DNA of 64,000 nt from Marisa cornuarietis (lineage: Eukaryota > Mollusca > Gastropoda > Architaenioglossa > Ampullariidae): contig SMMW01000025.1 in NCBI GenBank assembly GCA_004794655.1, positions 6,607,001 to 6,671,000 of the forward strand, given 5' to 3'. The stretch's first letter is position 1. Each line of letters starts with the position of its first letter. Shown piece after piece: positions 10,064-20,409 of this stretch. A model generated the notes under the pieces. It did no database searches. It worked only from the letters and a program-made list of their open reading frames with translations, and was not told the DNA's origin. The position numbers and the translations under genes are program-made.

Positions 10064-10229
10064 TGAGACCCTGAACCTAACTGTCCCCTATACCTAGGCT
10101 CCTGAGCGTTAAAGAGAAAAAACCCAACGTGGGTTAGGAAAATGTTAGTTACGTGCAAACAAGTGGTTAGAATAAGATGAAACTCTGAGAAATTGTAGAA
10201 AATAGGTCTACCTTTTATCTAGCACCAAT

Positions 10230-11728
10230 ATTCCATCTTTGTGTGCCAGTCCACCCAGCAAGATGAGCCTTTTTTCACACACAAGTACTTCTTTGAATAA
10301 GAATGATAATGTACCAGCTGAGCTGCTCAAGCAGGGTGGGGAATCAACTACAAAGGCCCTAACTGTCCTGTGCCAAAGAGTCTGGGAGCGCAAGGAATGG
10401 CCCAGAGAATGGACGCAGTCACTAATCATACCCCTTCTAAAGAAAGGAAACAGCAAACAGTGTCAGAACTACAGAACCATAAGCCTTATCAGTCACCCAA
10501 GCAAAGTCATGCTGAAGGTCATACAGAACCGCATCAGAACCACAGCAGAAGAGCTGCTAGCGGAAGAACAGGCTGGCTTTAGACCACGTAGAAGCATAGT
10601 TGAGGAGATCTTCAACTGTCGTCTTCTTATAGAAAAGCATCTTCAGCATCAGCGGGACCTTTACCACAACTTCATTGACTTTAAGAAGGCATTTGACAGA
10701 GTCTGGCATGAGGGGCTATGGCATGTGATGCGGAAATTCAACATCGAAGAAGGGCTCGTCCAAGTTGTTGAAGCTCTGTATAACAGCTCAACGAGTACAG
10801 TACTGTTGAACAACCAAATAGGAGCTTACTTTTGTACCACAGTAGGGGTACGCCAAGGGTGTCCCCTATCACCCGTGCTGTTCAATATATTCTTGGAGAA
10901 CATCATGCTTGAAGCTCTTCATGACCATCATACCTCCATTTCAATCGGTGGAAGACCAATCTGCAACCTACGCTTTGCAGATGACATAGATCTGCTAGCA
11001 GGTACAAACAAGGAACTGCAAGACCTCACCAACAGACTGACAGACAGCTCAAACGCATATGGAATGGAGACCAGCACTGAAAAGAGCAAAGTTATGATCA
11101 ATGGCAACGGCAAGGCAGAGATCTATATGAACGGGGTACAGCTCGAAGAGGTAAGCAGCTTCAAGTACTTGGGAGCCACCCTCTCCAAGGACGGCAGCTC
11201 CACGCAGATATCCGCATCAGGATCACAACAGCAACAGCAGCAATGGCTAGGCTAGATAGGATCTGGCATAGCCACAAGATAAGGTTCACTACCAAGTACA
11301 GGCTATACAAATCCCTGGTAGTGCCAATCCTGCTCTACGGATGCGACACGTGGACTCTGCTCACCGAAACAGAAAGGAGAATCCAGGCATTCGAGAACAA
11401 GTGCCTGAGGAGGCTGCTCCGGATCTCTTACAAAGAACACAAAACCAATGACTTTGTAAGAAACAAGATTGCAACACTCGTAGGACGCCAGGAACCTCTA
11501 CTATCAACAGTCAAGCGACGTAAGCTGGTCTTCTTTGGCCATGTGACCCGGCACGATACTTTGTCGAAGACTATCCTTAAAGGCACCTTGGAGGGTGGCC
11601 GACGCCGCGGAGGACAGAGAAAGAACTGGCTTACGAACGTCAAAGACTGGACTGGTCGTCCTGTACAGGACCTGCTGAATATCGCCCAAAATAGGCAAGA
11701 GTGGCGGGCCCTGTCAGCTGCACTCTTG
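10230..11728 (+). pseudogene. LINE-C reverse transcriptase (RTE/Proto2-like)
   Basis: Two overlapping frames (10239-11255 and 11243-11740) cover most of an RT. Motifs in order: NYRTISLISHPSKVMLKV, EEQAGFRPRRS, NFIDFKKAFDRVWHEGLW, GVRQGCPLSPVLFN, the catalytic FADDID at about 10975-10992, then SSFKYLGATLS. A frameshift at about 11200-11215 moves the rest to the second frame: LYGCDTWTLL, NKCLRRLLRISY, RRKLVFFGHVTRHD, KDWTGRPVQDLL. The endonuclease is missing. The junction with piggyBac sequence is at about 11725. Catalytic residues remain, but the frameshift and truncation inactivate it. Clade naming is tentative. Confidence 0.8.
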
Positions 11729-11729
11729 G

Positions 11730-11851
11730 TGAAATTCTGATTCCTCAGACTCTGAATCACACAAATCTTCGATCACCTGTTGCACTGTGAGAAGACTAGA
11801 CTTACTTCGCTTTCCTGTTGATGTGCTCAGTTGATCAGCCACTCGTTTCAT
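11730..11851 (-). pseudogene. piggyBac transposase N-terminus (first 40 or so residues)
   Basis: From ATG at 11851 the minus strand reads MKRVADQLSTSTGKRS, then LLTVQQVIEDLCDSESEESE, a Ser/Asp/Glu-rich start typical of piggyBac-family proteins. It runs into the LINE-C 3' junction at about 11730. It differs from the MARRYTAQ family at 0.9 and 53.3 kb, so it represents a second piggyBac lineage. Confidence 0.65.
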
Positions 11852-12002
11852 TGTGAATTTTCCGATTTTTTTCACTTTGAAACACACAAACTCAATTCAT
11901 ACACATGGGCGCAGCCATTTGCAATGAGTAACCACGAGGTTTGCAGTGATCGGTTGGTTATTTTATGTTTGTGACATATTTTTTTCACGTACTGGGCAAA
12001 GC

Positions 12003-12069
12003 ACCGGAAAACCGGTACAGCGGTCTAGCGGCAGTTTTGGAAATTACCGGAAAACCGGTACAGCGGTCT
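12003..12069. repeat. piggyBac subterminal 24-bp direct repeats
   Basis: An identical 24-bp unit starting ACCGGAAAACCGGT and ending GCGGTCT occurs at 12003-12026 and 12046-12069, a 43-bp period. The unit contains the palindromic pair ACCGG/CCGGT. It lies immediately inside the right terminal repeat, where piggyBac transposases bind internal repeats. Confidence 0.85.
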
Positions 12070-12080
12070 GGTAGGGTTAA
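12065..12080 (-). repeat. piggyBac right terminal inverted repeat plus TTAA
   Basis: GGTCTGGTAGGG followed by TTAA. It mirrors the left end at 10048-10063. Confidence 0.85.
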
Positions 12081-12350
12081 GGATGTTATTACCTGGGGTC
12101 TTTGTGTCTCAACCTTTTTTGTGTAACATTACCTTTTCTCGCACAGCATAAAACACTAACAAAGAGCCTTTTATGTAACATTACCTTTCTCTCACCATGA
12201 TGTAGTTTTAGTTTGTGGCATAGTATAAAATACCAACAAACAAGCAAAAAGTAAAGTCTTGTTTTTCACTATTTCAAAACTTTTATCTTTTGCTGTGATG
12301 TAGACTCTGTTGCTGGCTTGGCATAAAATACAAATTGACCAACCAACCCT
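12081..12350 (+). repeat. Run of LINE-A 3'-terminal modules
   Basis: Three decayed terminal modules in a row, near 12148-12165, 12197-12245 and 12297-12345. Each has remnants of GATATAGCCTTAGTTGCTGGC and an AC/AAAC-rich end, separated by phrases like ATTACCTTTTCTC. Confidence 0.6.
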
Positions 12351-13028
12351 TGCCTTTTAAAAAAAGGTAACACTAGTGAACTTATCTGTTCCTGGTGTCG
12401 TCAGGCCATACTTTCTGAGTATTCTGGATTTTGTTTTATCTATAATCCCTGATGTGCCAGCTGCAGGAGGCATCTTCAATATACCTGGTGAATGTATACC
12501 TGTTCCATTTTCTCTGCAAAACTCATCATGCTTGCGTTGGAGCACATTCTCATTTAATGTTTGCTGTCAATTGACCTTTTCTTGTTTTCCACCTGTGTTG
12601 TTGGTGTACTGTTAGGCATAGTTAAAGTTGAACCTTTTAATTAAACAGGATTGCTATCATGGCATTTTACCACTGTGACAAAGCCTTCAAAACTGACTTG
12701 TCATAAAACACCATCACTCAATTACTTTTTGCTTGCATAGTCTTCATTCGTGTAAACAAAAATTGTATTAACATTTCATATAGTGTTCATTTAAATATTA
12801 CTTTAAGGGGGTGTATGTTGTGTAAGGTATGTGTATTCAACATTGTCAATATATTACAAATTTTAAACATTTGACTGATTTTTAAAAACCAACCCTTGTT
12901 ATAGCCTTTTTCTTTCTTCGGTTGTATTCACATATTATTATTGTCTAAGTGAACTGACCCTTTTCTTTTAGTTTTATTGTCTTGTTACTTATCATTACAA
13001 CAATTGAAAAAAATCTAATTATTTGCAG
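12351..13028 (+). other. Intron sequence without recognised repeats
   Basis: AT-rich host intron. Open frames at 12376-12615 (+) and 12357-12545 (-) match nothing I recognise. It runs to the acceptor ATTTGCAG before the exon at 13029. Confidence 0.6.
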
Positions 13029-13142
13029 ACACTACACTCTTGGACCTGGGATTTGAATACACTCCCCCTTGCCCAGCACAGGTCCAGAGTGGTTTGGCTT
13101 CTGGTGCTTCAGCTTTGTTGCAGAATAACTTTCAGAACCTAG
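13029..13142 (+). CDS. Host gene, exon 2 in window: GGA-like hinge start
   Basis: The acceptor is ATTTGCAG and the donor GTATTG. Entered in phase 1 from the exon at 2240, the sequence reads DTTLLDLGFEYTPPCPAQ, then GLASGASALLQNNFQNLG, ending in phase 1. TTLLDLG resembles the TLIDL motif just after the GAT domain in GGA proteins and is close to a clathrin-box consensus (LLDL), though the acidic residue that usually follows is Gly here. The Ser/Ala/Gln/Pro-rich remainder suits a flexible hinge. Intron phases match on both sides, strong internal evidence that this is a true exon. Confidence 0.72.
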   Translation, partial: TLHSWTWDLNTLPLAQHRSRVVWLLVLQLCCRITFRT

Positions 13143-13589
13143 GTATTGTGTGCTTATACATTTTTTTGGTAATTTTTGAAGGGAAAGAGGAGACAGGAAT
13201 TTGGAGACAGTTGTGATTTTGTTAGCAGCCTGAAGATTATGCAGATGTTTTAACTTGAATAAGTTCATTCATTGCATGTGGCTTTAGTTATGTTTGTATG
13301 TGTGCATCTATATGCGTGAAATGAAAGCACGTGCATGTTTTTTTATAATTAGTGCATTGAAATTAGTGGTTGGTTGAGAAAATGGTAAAAGTAATTATAT
13401 AAGTTACGGATAAACCCTTAAAATTTGGGTTGTTGAGACTGTATTGACAGTCATTTCTCATCCTTTATAAAGCAGATAATGAAGGAATAGTTCAGAGTTT
13501 GAAGTAATCCTAGGACCGTAGCTATGGACTGGGGTTAAAACTGAAGTACCCAATCCATAATTATGGTCCCAAAAAGGCATCTTGGTGGT

Positions 13590-13730
13590 GGGGAAAAATG
13601 AGATCCTTGAGTCTGAGGTTATTTTATCACTTAGGGTTTTTATGTCTCAGCCTTTTTATGTACCACTACCTTTTCTCGCAGTGATATGGCCTTTGTTGCT
13701 GGCACGGGGTAAAACACAAACAAACAGTTA
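13590..13730 (+). repeat. LINE-A 3'-terminal module in intron 2
   Basis: A single terminal module: GTGATATGGCCTTTGTTGCT, then GGCACGGGGTAAAACACAAA, preceded by a CACTTAGGGTTTTTATGTCT phrase also found at 12.1 kb. It is the only transposon trace seen in the 732-bp intron. Confidence 0.6.
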
Positions 13731-13874
13731 TACATTTATCCATTGGATTAATATAAGGCATAAAACTTAACCAAGCAATCAACTTAGCATCTCATAGTAT
13801 ATAAGGGAAAATTTAACACAGTTATTTAACCATTACGTAATATTTGGATTTATTTGTTGTAAACCTCTCTACAG

Positions 13875-13936
13875 GTCTAGATGATGCCTCAGGTTCAAGT
13901 TCTTTACATGAGCTCAGTGACCTGTTTGGGTCACAG
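13875..13936 (+). CDS. Host gene, exon 3 in window: small hinge exon
   Basis: The acceptor is CTCTACAG and the donor GTAAGT, a strong consensus. It is entered in phase 1 and encodes GLDDASGSSSLHELSDLFGS and a final Gln, ending in phase 0. Acidic, Ser-rich peptides with D-L-F motifs are common in clathrin-adaptor hinges and bind accessory appendage domains. The exon is 62 bp and open in only this frame, which agrees with both neighbours. Confidence 0.68.
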
Positions 13937-14740
13937 GTAAGTTAAAGGAATACAACTAGCTAGAATTTTCTTTTTAGATTCATTCTAGATCACTTATATT
14001 AAGAGTGGACTGTGTATTCTTAATAAATCAGTTGTTTCAGAGGGGATCACATTGTGTCTTGGGGTTTAATTTGCTCTGCTTTCTTAACAGATTGATGTTA
14101 GTTCCTTTTATGTATTTTTTTTTAATTAATTGGGTATGGTGTGCACAAAATTAACCATAAACTGTTTATTTTAATTTTGTTTTCTTTTTAGTGTATCCAT
14201 TAAAAGTAAAACAATTCAACAACTGTATGGTTGAGCATTGTACATTCAAAACAAAAATACAAATACAATTTAAAAACAATTAAGAAAAAGCATTTGAAGT
14301 AGCAAGTTGAGCTTTAAGATCCACTCAGGCCATTCAGGTTTGATGCAGGTTCAGGGAGGTACAAATATATTTGTAAATTTCTTCACTATAAATCAAACAT
14401 TTACCTATCATCTAATTTCAGCAGTTTGCACCTGTAGTCAGCAGGTGCTATAAATCTTGCTCCCATTTTCAAATAACATGTTATATCAAATTCGTTCCAT
14501 CCACACTGTCTCACAAAAGCATATAAACAACGGCCAGTGACTGATGGAATGAATGGGATTGCTTGGAAAATCTGCTCTAGCAGCACAGAATAATATGAAA
14601 TCCTATACAGTAAAAAATCCCTCACCTCTGTATCATTAAGACTTGCCAAAATCCATCAAAATCAGGTCATAATTTAGAGGGATCTTTATAGAGAAGTCTC
14701 ACTGCATCTCTCAATCCAGTCTGCCCTGCTGCCTTCATGC
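13937..14740 (+). other. Intron sequence, nothing firmly identified
   Basis: The start of an 18-kb host intron. An 82-codon minus-strand frame at 14401-14649 is open, but I recognise no family in it. The rest is AT-rich. Confidence 0.5.
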
Positions 14741-14744
14741 CCTT

Positions 14745-14995
14745 CCATATATTGTGGTTTACCTCCCTGTAAGCAGTCACTGCCTCAGGGTTTTTCAGCT
14801 TTTCGCTCTACAGGGACCAGGGACCAGGACCATCACACCACCATGTATATATATGTATTATCTCTTTTATATCATGTATACTCGTATGTATGTATTATTT
14901 CTTTATATCATGTATGTGTTACTGCTAGTACGAGCACTATTTGGAATTTCCCTTGGGGATAAATAAAGTGGTACTGTATTGTATTGTATCATGTC
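14745..14995 (+). mobile_element. Rex1-like LINE 3' terminus
   Basis: The terminus reads GGAATTTCCCTTGGGGATAA followed by ATAAAGTGGTACTG and a (TATTG)n tail at about 14975-14990. This matches the 3' ends of Rex1-type LINEs. The upstream part is non-coding with TATATA-rich stretches. Confidence 0.55.
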
Positions 14996-15775
14996 AATCA
15001 GGGGAGGCCACCAATAACCTCTGATTAGCTAACAACATTGATCTCATGATGGGCAGCAACAGTCAGACTCTCACTGACAAGCTGCCAATTTGAATGCATA
15101 TAAGATGGAAATGCACACGGGCAAGAGCAAGGTCATGGTAAACACCATCAGATCTAGCAAGGCAGTTTGGGGGACAGCTGGAAGAGGGGGAGTCCTTTAA
15201 GTACCTGGGTGTGACCCTTTCCAAAGATGGTGGCTTTACGGTGGACATTCGTCTCACAGCAGCAACAGTGGCAATGGCTCAACAAAATTTGGAACAGCAG
15301 AAGCATCAGTTTCCACACCAAATTCAGGTTTTGGCAGTCTTTTGTTGTGCCAGTCATACTGTACAAGTTGCAAGACATGGATATTGCTCACATATTGGAA
15401 CAACTGATCTAAACATTCAAAATATAATGCTTCAGGAAACTCCTTTGATTTCCTACAGGGAGAAAAAGACAAATGACTTCATATCCAGCTTAGTCGCCTG
15501 CTTGGTAGGTCCCAAGGGGTCTCTGCTTGCCACTGCCAAGCAGCAGAAACTGATGGTTCAGTCATGTCATCCAACACACAACACCTTGCTGAAGACAGTG
15601 CTCCAAGGCTATGTTGAAGGCGGCTGACATTGTGCCAAACAAATCAAAAAGGTGGGTGACTAACATGGAGTGGACCAGCTGTTCGTTGGGGGACCTTCTC
15701 ATGTGGGCGCACGACAGGCCCTTCTGCTGTGCTCTATCATGTCTCCTCCATGACTGTTACCTCTGATACCAAGTA
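14996..15775 (+). pseudogene. LINE-C degraded RT fragment
   Basis: Sequence parallel to 10960-11730: at the position of FADDID it reads LANNID, so both catalytic Asp codons have become Asn. GKSKVMVN and SFKYLGVTLSKDG-like segments, remnants of the GHVTRHD block and WTSCSLGDLL follow in different frames. Many stops and frameshifts indicate an older copy than the one at 10.2 kb. Confidence 0.7.
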
Positions 15776-16195
15776 TGAGATGGAATAAATAGGGAAAACA
15801 ATGTTTACTTTCATTCCATGAACTATGACCTCAGACCCCTATAAATTAAAGTTCTTTTTATTTAAATGTTGGAAATAATGTTCTTAAAACCATCATAATG
15901 CTTTTCTTTGTTTTGTTTTGTTTGTTTGCTTTCACTCAGACATTCTTATTTATTTTGCCATTGTTTTGCTTGATTAAAGACTTATAGAGGATTAACTCTC
16001 TGGTTAAGAGCAATTGATCAGTACACGTGTACCGTGGTAAATAAAGACACTCTTTTAAATCACGCTATATGTATTTTTTAAAACATGATTTTTGCTAAAA
16101 GTCACTATGAAGAACAGTCACAAGAATCTTGTTTTTATAAACACATGACCTCTGCAAAAGGTTGTTAATAAAGCATAATCAACTAATGAGGTCTG
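15776..16195 (+). other. Intron sequence without recognised features
   Basis: AT-rich, with a TTTGTTTTGTTTTGTTTG stretch near 15910. No ORF or repeat is identified. Confidence 0.55.
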
Positions 16196-16196
16196 G

Positions 16197-18420
16197 TACT
16201 TACTTACTTAGTCCTCTTCGTACCTAGGTGGTACATAAGGCATCCACTAGAGACCTCCACCTATGTCTGTCAGTGGCAAGTTTGGCTGCGTCGTTCCAGG
16301 TCAGTTTCTGGTCCTTAAGTTCTTTCTCTACTGACCGTCGCCATGTTTCTTTTGGCCGGCCACGTTTCCTCTTGCCATCCGCTGTCCAGTGAAGGGGCTA
16401 TTTTGGGAGGTGCCTCTGGTTTCATTCGGCACACATGTCCAAGCCATCTCCATCTTCTTTTTTTAATTATGGTTGTTATGTTTGTGCAGTTGGCTCTTGT
16501 GAGGAGATTGTTATTGGTTATTATAGTTGGCCAGAATATCCTGAGAATTTTCCTCAGACATTTGGTGTGGAAAGTCTCTATTTTCTGCCGGATTTTTGTT
16601 GATATTTTCCAGCATTCACTACCATAGAGTAAGACTGGGAGAACATTGCTTTTGTAAATTCTTAATTTTGTGTTCCTCTTGAGTACTTTGGACTTCCAAA
16701 TTTCTTTAAGCATGGCAAAGGCTTGGTTTGCCTTGATAAGTCTGTTCTTAGCATCCTTTTCTGTATCTCCATCTGTTGTTACTAGACTCCCAAGATATGT
16801 AAATTCATGGACTTTCTCCACTTCTTCGTTGTTAATTGTGATGGGCTCTGTTGACTTGGCATTCTGTCTCATTTCTTTTGTTTTTCTTATGTTTACATTA
16901 AGTCCTATTTTTGATGCAGTCGTGGTTAGATCGTTGATCTTTTCCTGGGCATCCTTGTGTTGGCTGGATAGTGTAACAATGTCATCAGCATAATCTAGGT
17001 CTTCCAATATTGATGTAAGTGTCCAGCGGATTCCTCTTTTCTTGTCTTTTGTTGTTTGTTTCATAAGCCAGTCCATGGCTAGTATAAATAGGAAAGGCGA
17101 GAGAATGCATCCTTGTTTGACTCCGGTAGTAATGTTGAAGTTATCTGTTAGTTCGTTGTTGTTACAAACCACCTGACAGTGAAAGTCTGCGTATAACGCT
17201 TTTATTACATTTACTATTTTTTGTGGTATTCCATAATGGCGCATAATTTTCCATAATGACTCACGATGTATGCTGTCAAATGCTTTCTCAAAGTCTATGA
17301 ACACAGCATAGAGAGTGCTGTTCCATTCTGTGCTTTGTTCTATGATCTGTCTTAAGGTGAAGACTTGATCACTGCATGACTTTCCTTTTCTGAAGCCTGC
17401 TTGTTCTTGCCTGATGATGTTAGTCAGGACAGTTGTGAGCCTTTTCAAAATGATACGGCTGAAAATTTTGCTTGTCTGCGATAGCAGGGTTATGCCTCGC
17501 CAATTATTACAGTCTCCTAAGTCACCCTTCTTTGGCAATTTGAAGATTATACCTTTCTTCCATTCTTCTGGTGCTTGTTCAGTATCCTATATTTTCTGGA
17601 AAATCTTGCAAAGCATCTTTGGTATTTCTTCTACCTCCAGCTTTAACATTTCAGGGCAAAGCTCTTCGTGCCCTGGGGCTTTGCCATTTTTCTGTTGTTG
17701 AATGGCTTCTTTTACTTCGGCCATAGTGATGGGGCCGAGATTTATGTCCACGTCTTCTTTACTTTCTGGGATGTTGGCTAGCACTGGGGGGTTGGGTCGA
17801 TTGAGTAGTTGCTCGAAATGCTCCTTCCATCTTTCTACTTTCTTATTTTCTTCAGTGATGATGCTTCCATCTTGGGTTTTTAAAGGTATGTCTTGACTGC
17901 TCTTTCTATTTCCTGCGAGCCTTCTTGTGATCTTGTAAACCACACTCATGTCTTGTCTTTCTGCAGCTTCTTCTGCTCTTTGAGCCAGGTTCTTTGCAAA
18001 CTTTCTTTTATCTCTTTTAGCACCCTTACTTCCTTGTCTTTCTGTGAATATTCCTTTCTCAACTTCTCTGTTAAGCATGGAGACTTTGCGTTAAGCAACT
18101 GGTGTTTTATCTCTTTTGTCTACTTAATTGTTTTCCATGTTTCCATGGAGATCCAGCTCTCATTTACTGCTTTTCTGTAGCCGATGTTCTCCTTAGCAGC
18201 TTCTTTCATTGCATGGTTAAAGTTGGTGATTGTCGGCTAGAGATGCATTTCTTGGAGGGCCTGTGCTAACTTTCATGTTTGGTTTAACGTTCTTACATTC
18301 CAGCAACCAATAGTAATGAGTTTTTTTGGTGAAAGCAGGTTGGCTGTCAAATTGGGAACGTCCTTGTGGCTTTGGTCCCCAATCGTCATAGTTCCAGTTA
18401 CGTGGTCTGCCTTGCCACTG
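16197..18420 (-). mobile_element. LINE-B copy (minus), RT well preserved
   Basis: On the minus strand the element ends with GAAGAGGACTAAGTAAGTAAGT at about 16199-16220, so it has a (TAAG)n tail. It contains linker and RT at 16315-18078. At its high-coordinate side is the start of the endonuclease (GCWNVRTL near 18290) plus leader sequence up to LINE-A copy 3. Most of the endonuclease between about 18180 and 18280 is missing. Confidence 0.8.
16315..18078 (-). pseudogene. LINE-B RT, 588 codons with one internal stop
   Basis: The frame runs from 18078 to 16315 and is broken only by a TAG at 17587-17589. The context (I-stop-DTEQAPEEWKKG) suggests a former Trp codon. After the stop, 407 codons remain open from Met at 17538. 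Motifs: NNWRGITLLS, QEQAGFRKGKSC, FIDFEKAFDSIHRESLW, GVKQGCILSPFLF, catalytic YADD (LDYADDIV), FTYLGSLVTTDG, YGSECWK, KKRRWRWLGHVCRM. This is an RTE-like RT that copies element RNA at the nicked target. All catalytic residues are kept, making this the best-preserved RT in the window, but without an endonuclease and with the stop it is not autonomous. Confidence 0.85.
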
Positions 18421-19020
18421 TGGGCCCGGCTTCTCGTGCCGGGGGTGAACACCCAGCCTCTCTTTGGTTGGGTGACCAAGCTGGCCCACCCCTTTCCCTT
18501 ACGCTTTTCTCTTTTTTCCCTCACTGGCCCTTTCACCTTTTTCTTTTTCTAAACAAACATCTCTCTATCACACTACAGTTTTGTCTTTTCTATCTTCTGC
18601 CTACACTGGCCTTTTCCTGTCTTCTTCTCCAATCATGCCTTTCTTTGAATGCAACTCTTTTCTCTGTGGCCTCCTTTAGGCCCCCTGCGTTTGCCGTGAA
18701 GGGCAACCCGTGTCGGGGGAGGATGGGATCCTGGAGGTTGAGGTCCCTGATGGGCTGTGGCCCACTATACCAACACACCTCTTTGGCCCGGACTTCTCCT
18801 AGATGGGAGGTTGGTGTGGCCCACACCAATCAAGCGGCTGGTCGTGCATTGCCCTAGCTTTGCTAGAAGGCTGCGGCCGGGGTCAATCTGGTTAACACAC
18901 TCTGTAGGCCAGAGTATATTCCTTCTGTATCCCTGGTGCGACCCTGCTGGAAATGCCCATAGTGGTACCGCTCGGTCGCATCCCCTTGTTGGACTCCGTG
19001 GTGGGTGGGGAGCAGAAGGA

Positions 19021-20310
19021 ATGAAACAAATGAAATTCATTATGGCAAAAAAAAAAAAATCAAATCTGGGGAAAAGAAGTAGGGAGGATGTTTTTTCGTC
19101 TGATAGTGAGGATGAAGTGCGTGAAAGTGTGAATGCTCATAAGGCTTTAGAGGGGGCTTGGCCCCGTTTTCTTGTTGTGGAGAGCGCAGAGTCGGCTCGG
19201 CCACTCTGGTCCCTCTCCCCTTTTGCTATAGACAAGGGATTTAAAAATATTTCAAATACTGGTTTTGCTGCTATAAAGAAACTTTGCACTGGACAATTTC
19301 TGGTCCAGTGCAAAACTCAAAAGGCGTCAGAGGCTCTTCGCCAATGGGACTCAAAGCAGTTTGTTGACCGCCCCATCAAGGTGACTATCCATAGATCCCT
19401 CAACTCCTCCAGGGGTGTCATCAGGTGTCCCGACCTTGCTGGGATGGCAGAACTTGACATCAAGTCAGAACTAGCATCCCAGGGGGTTACAGCAGTCCAG
19501 AGGGTCCACCTCAAGAGGGATGGGAACTCTGTGCCTACCAATACACTTTTTCTGACTTTCAGCCTTCCCAAATTACCCGAATCTATCCTGGTCGGGTATC
19601 TACTGGTCAAGGTCTCTCTATTCATTCCTTCTCCTTTGCGCTGTTTCAACTGTCAGCGTTATGGCCATGGGGCAAGCTCTTGCAAGTCCCAAGCCCGCTG
19701 CTTCCGCTGCGGTGAGGTTGGCCACGCTGCAGCTGACTGTTCCAAAAGCGCACACTGTGCTAACTGTGACGGTGCGCACACTGCCTCTTCAAAAGACTGC
19801 CCGAAGTGGAAGGAGGAAGCAACCATCCAGCGTGTACGTGCGGAATCTGGCATTTCATATGCCGAAGCACGCCGTCACGTGGTGGGGGACCCTCCTACAT
19901 CAGGTTCCACTTCTTTTTCAGCAGTCGTTGCAAAGCGACCGTTAGTTTCTGTGTCTATCCAGACGGACATGACATGGGTCTCTTCTGAGGTCCCAGTCCG
20001 TCAAAATATGCCTCCTCCTCCTGCACCCAGTCAACACAAGCATCTCAAACAACTGAAACATCACAGCCCAAACAAGCTTCACCAGCCAGGAACACTACAC
20101 GTCAACAAACACGAAACACAAAATCACCAAAGAACAAGAACACTACACCGCAAACAGACAAGAATACAAAATCAAAAGCAAAATCACCAGAAAAACCCAT
20201 CACTCAGCACAAAACATCTGGGCCCACCACAGCTGAAATTTCAATCCCTGTTTCCAATCGTTATGCCTCTCTTGGCGAGCAGGGGATGGACGTGGATGAA
20301 CGACGCTTAG
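19021..20310 (+). pseudogene. LINE-A ORF1 (gag-like RNA-binding protein)
   Basis: The likely start is ATG at 19021 (MKQMKFIMAKKKK) or 19042; the frame stays open back to 18757, but that part is 5' UTR, since other copies differ in frame there. Features in order: a Lys-rich start, acidic SSDSEDEVRESV, a central domain (ELDIKSELASQGVTAVQRV), and CCHC knuckles CFNCQRYGHGASSC, CFRCGEVGHAAADC and a CANC variant. The motif SIQTDMTWVS follows. A small out-of-frame deletion near 20028 changes the reading frame of the tail; the homologous copy at 39141-39695 shows the proper ending SFPHR-stop. The protein coats element RNA. It is C-terminally scrambled here. Confidence 0.85.
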
Positions 20311-20409
20311 CGTCGCCTTCTCCATCCCGCCGTCCCCTGCCTTCTTCACCTTTCCCCTCTTCTACCTCCGCTACTGTGAGGCGTTCAGCCTCTTTCCCTC
20401 ACAGATAGC

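Larger units (their letters stand above)
10052..12076 (-). mobile_element. piggyBac element with TTAA target sites, containing LINE-C
   Basis: The left end TTAA-CCCTACCAGACC (10048-10063) and right end GGTCTGGTAGGG-TTAA (12065-12080) form perfect 12-bp terminal inverted repeats flanked by TTAA, the diagnostic piggyBac target duplication. Near the right end, on the minus strand, is the start of a transposase (ATG at 11851). The rest of the transposase is replaced by a LINE-C RT segment in plus orientation (10230-11728). The left flank is a LINE-A tail and the right flank a run of LINE-A 3' modules, so the element landed in LINE-A-derived DNA. Confidence 0.85.

Noticed and set aside
1546..13730. 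CRISPR-like array of repeated GATATAGCC...AAAC units
   Set aside because: Spacing is irregular, the copies are diverged, and the units match a LINE 3' end in an animal genome.
14401..14649. 82-codon minus-strand frame as a host exon or gene
   Set aside because: No recognised family, no splice support and no start context; treated as chance.
18757..19020. N-terminal extension of the 517-codon LINE-A ORF1 frame
   Set aside because: The same region in copies 4 and 5 is 5' UTR and in a different frame relative to ORF1. The conserved start is at 19021 or 19042.
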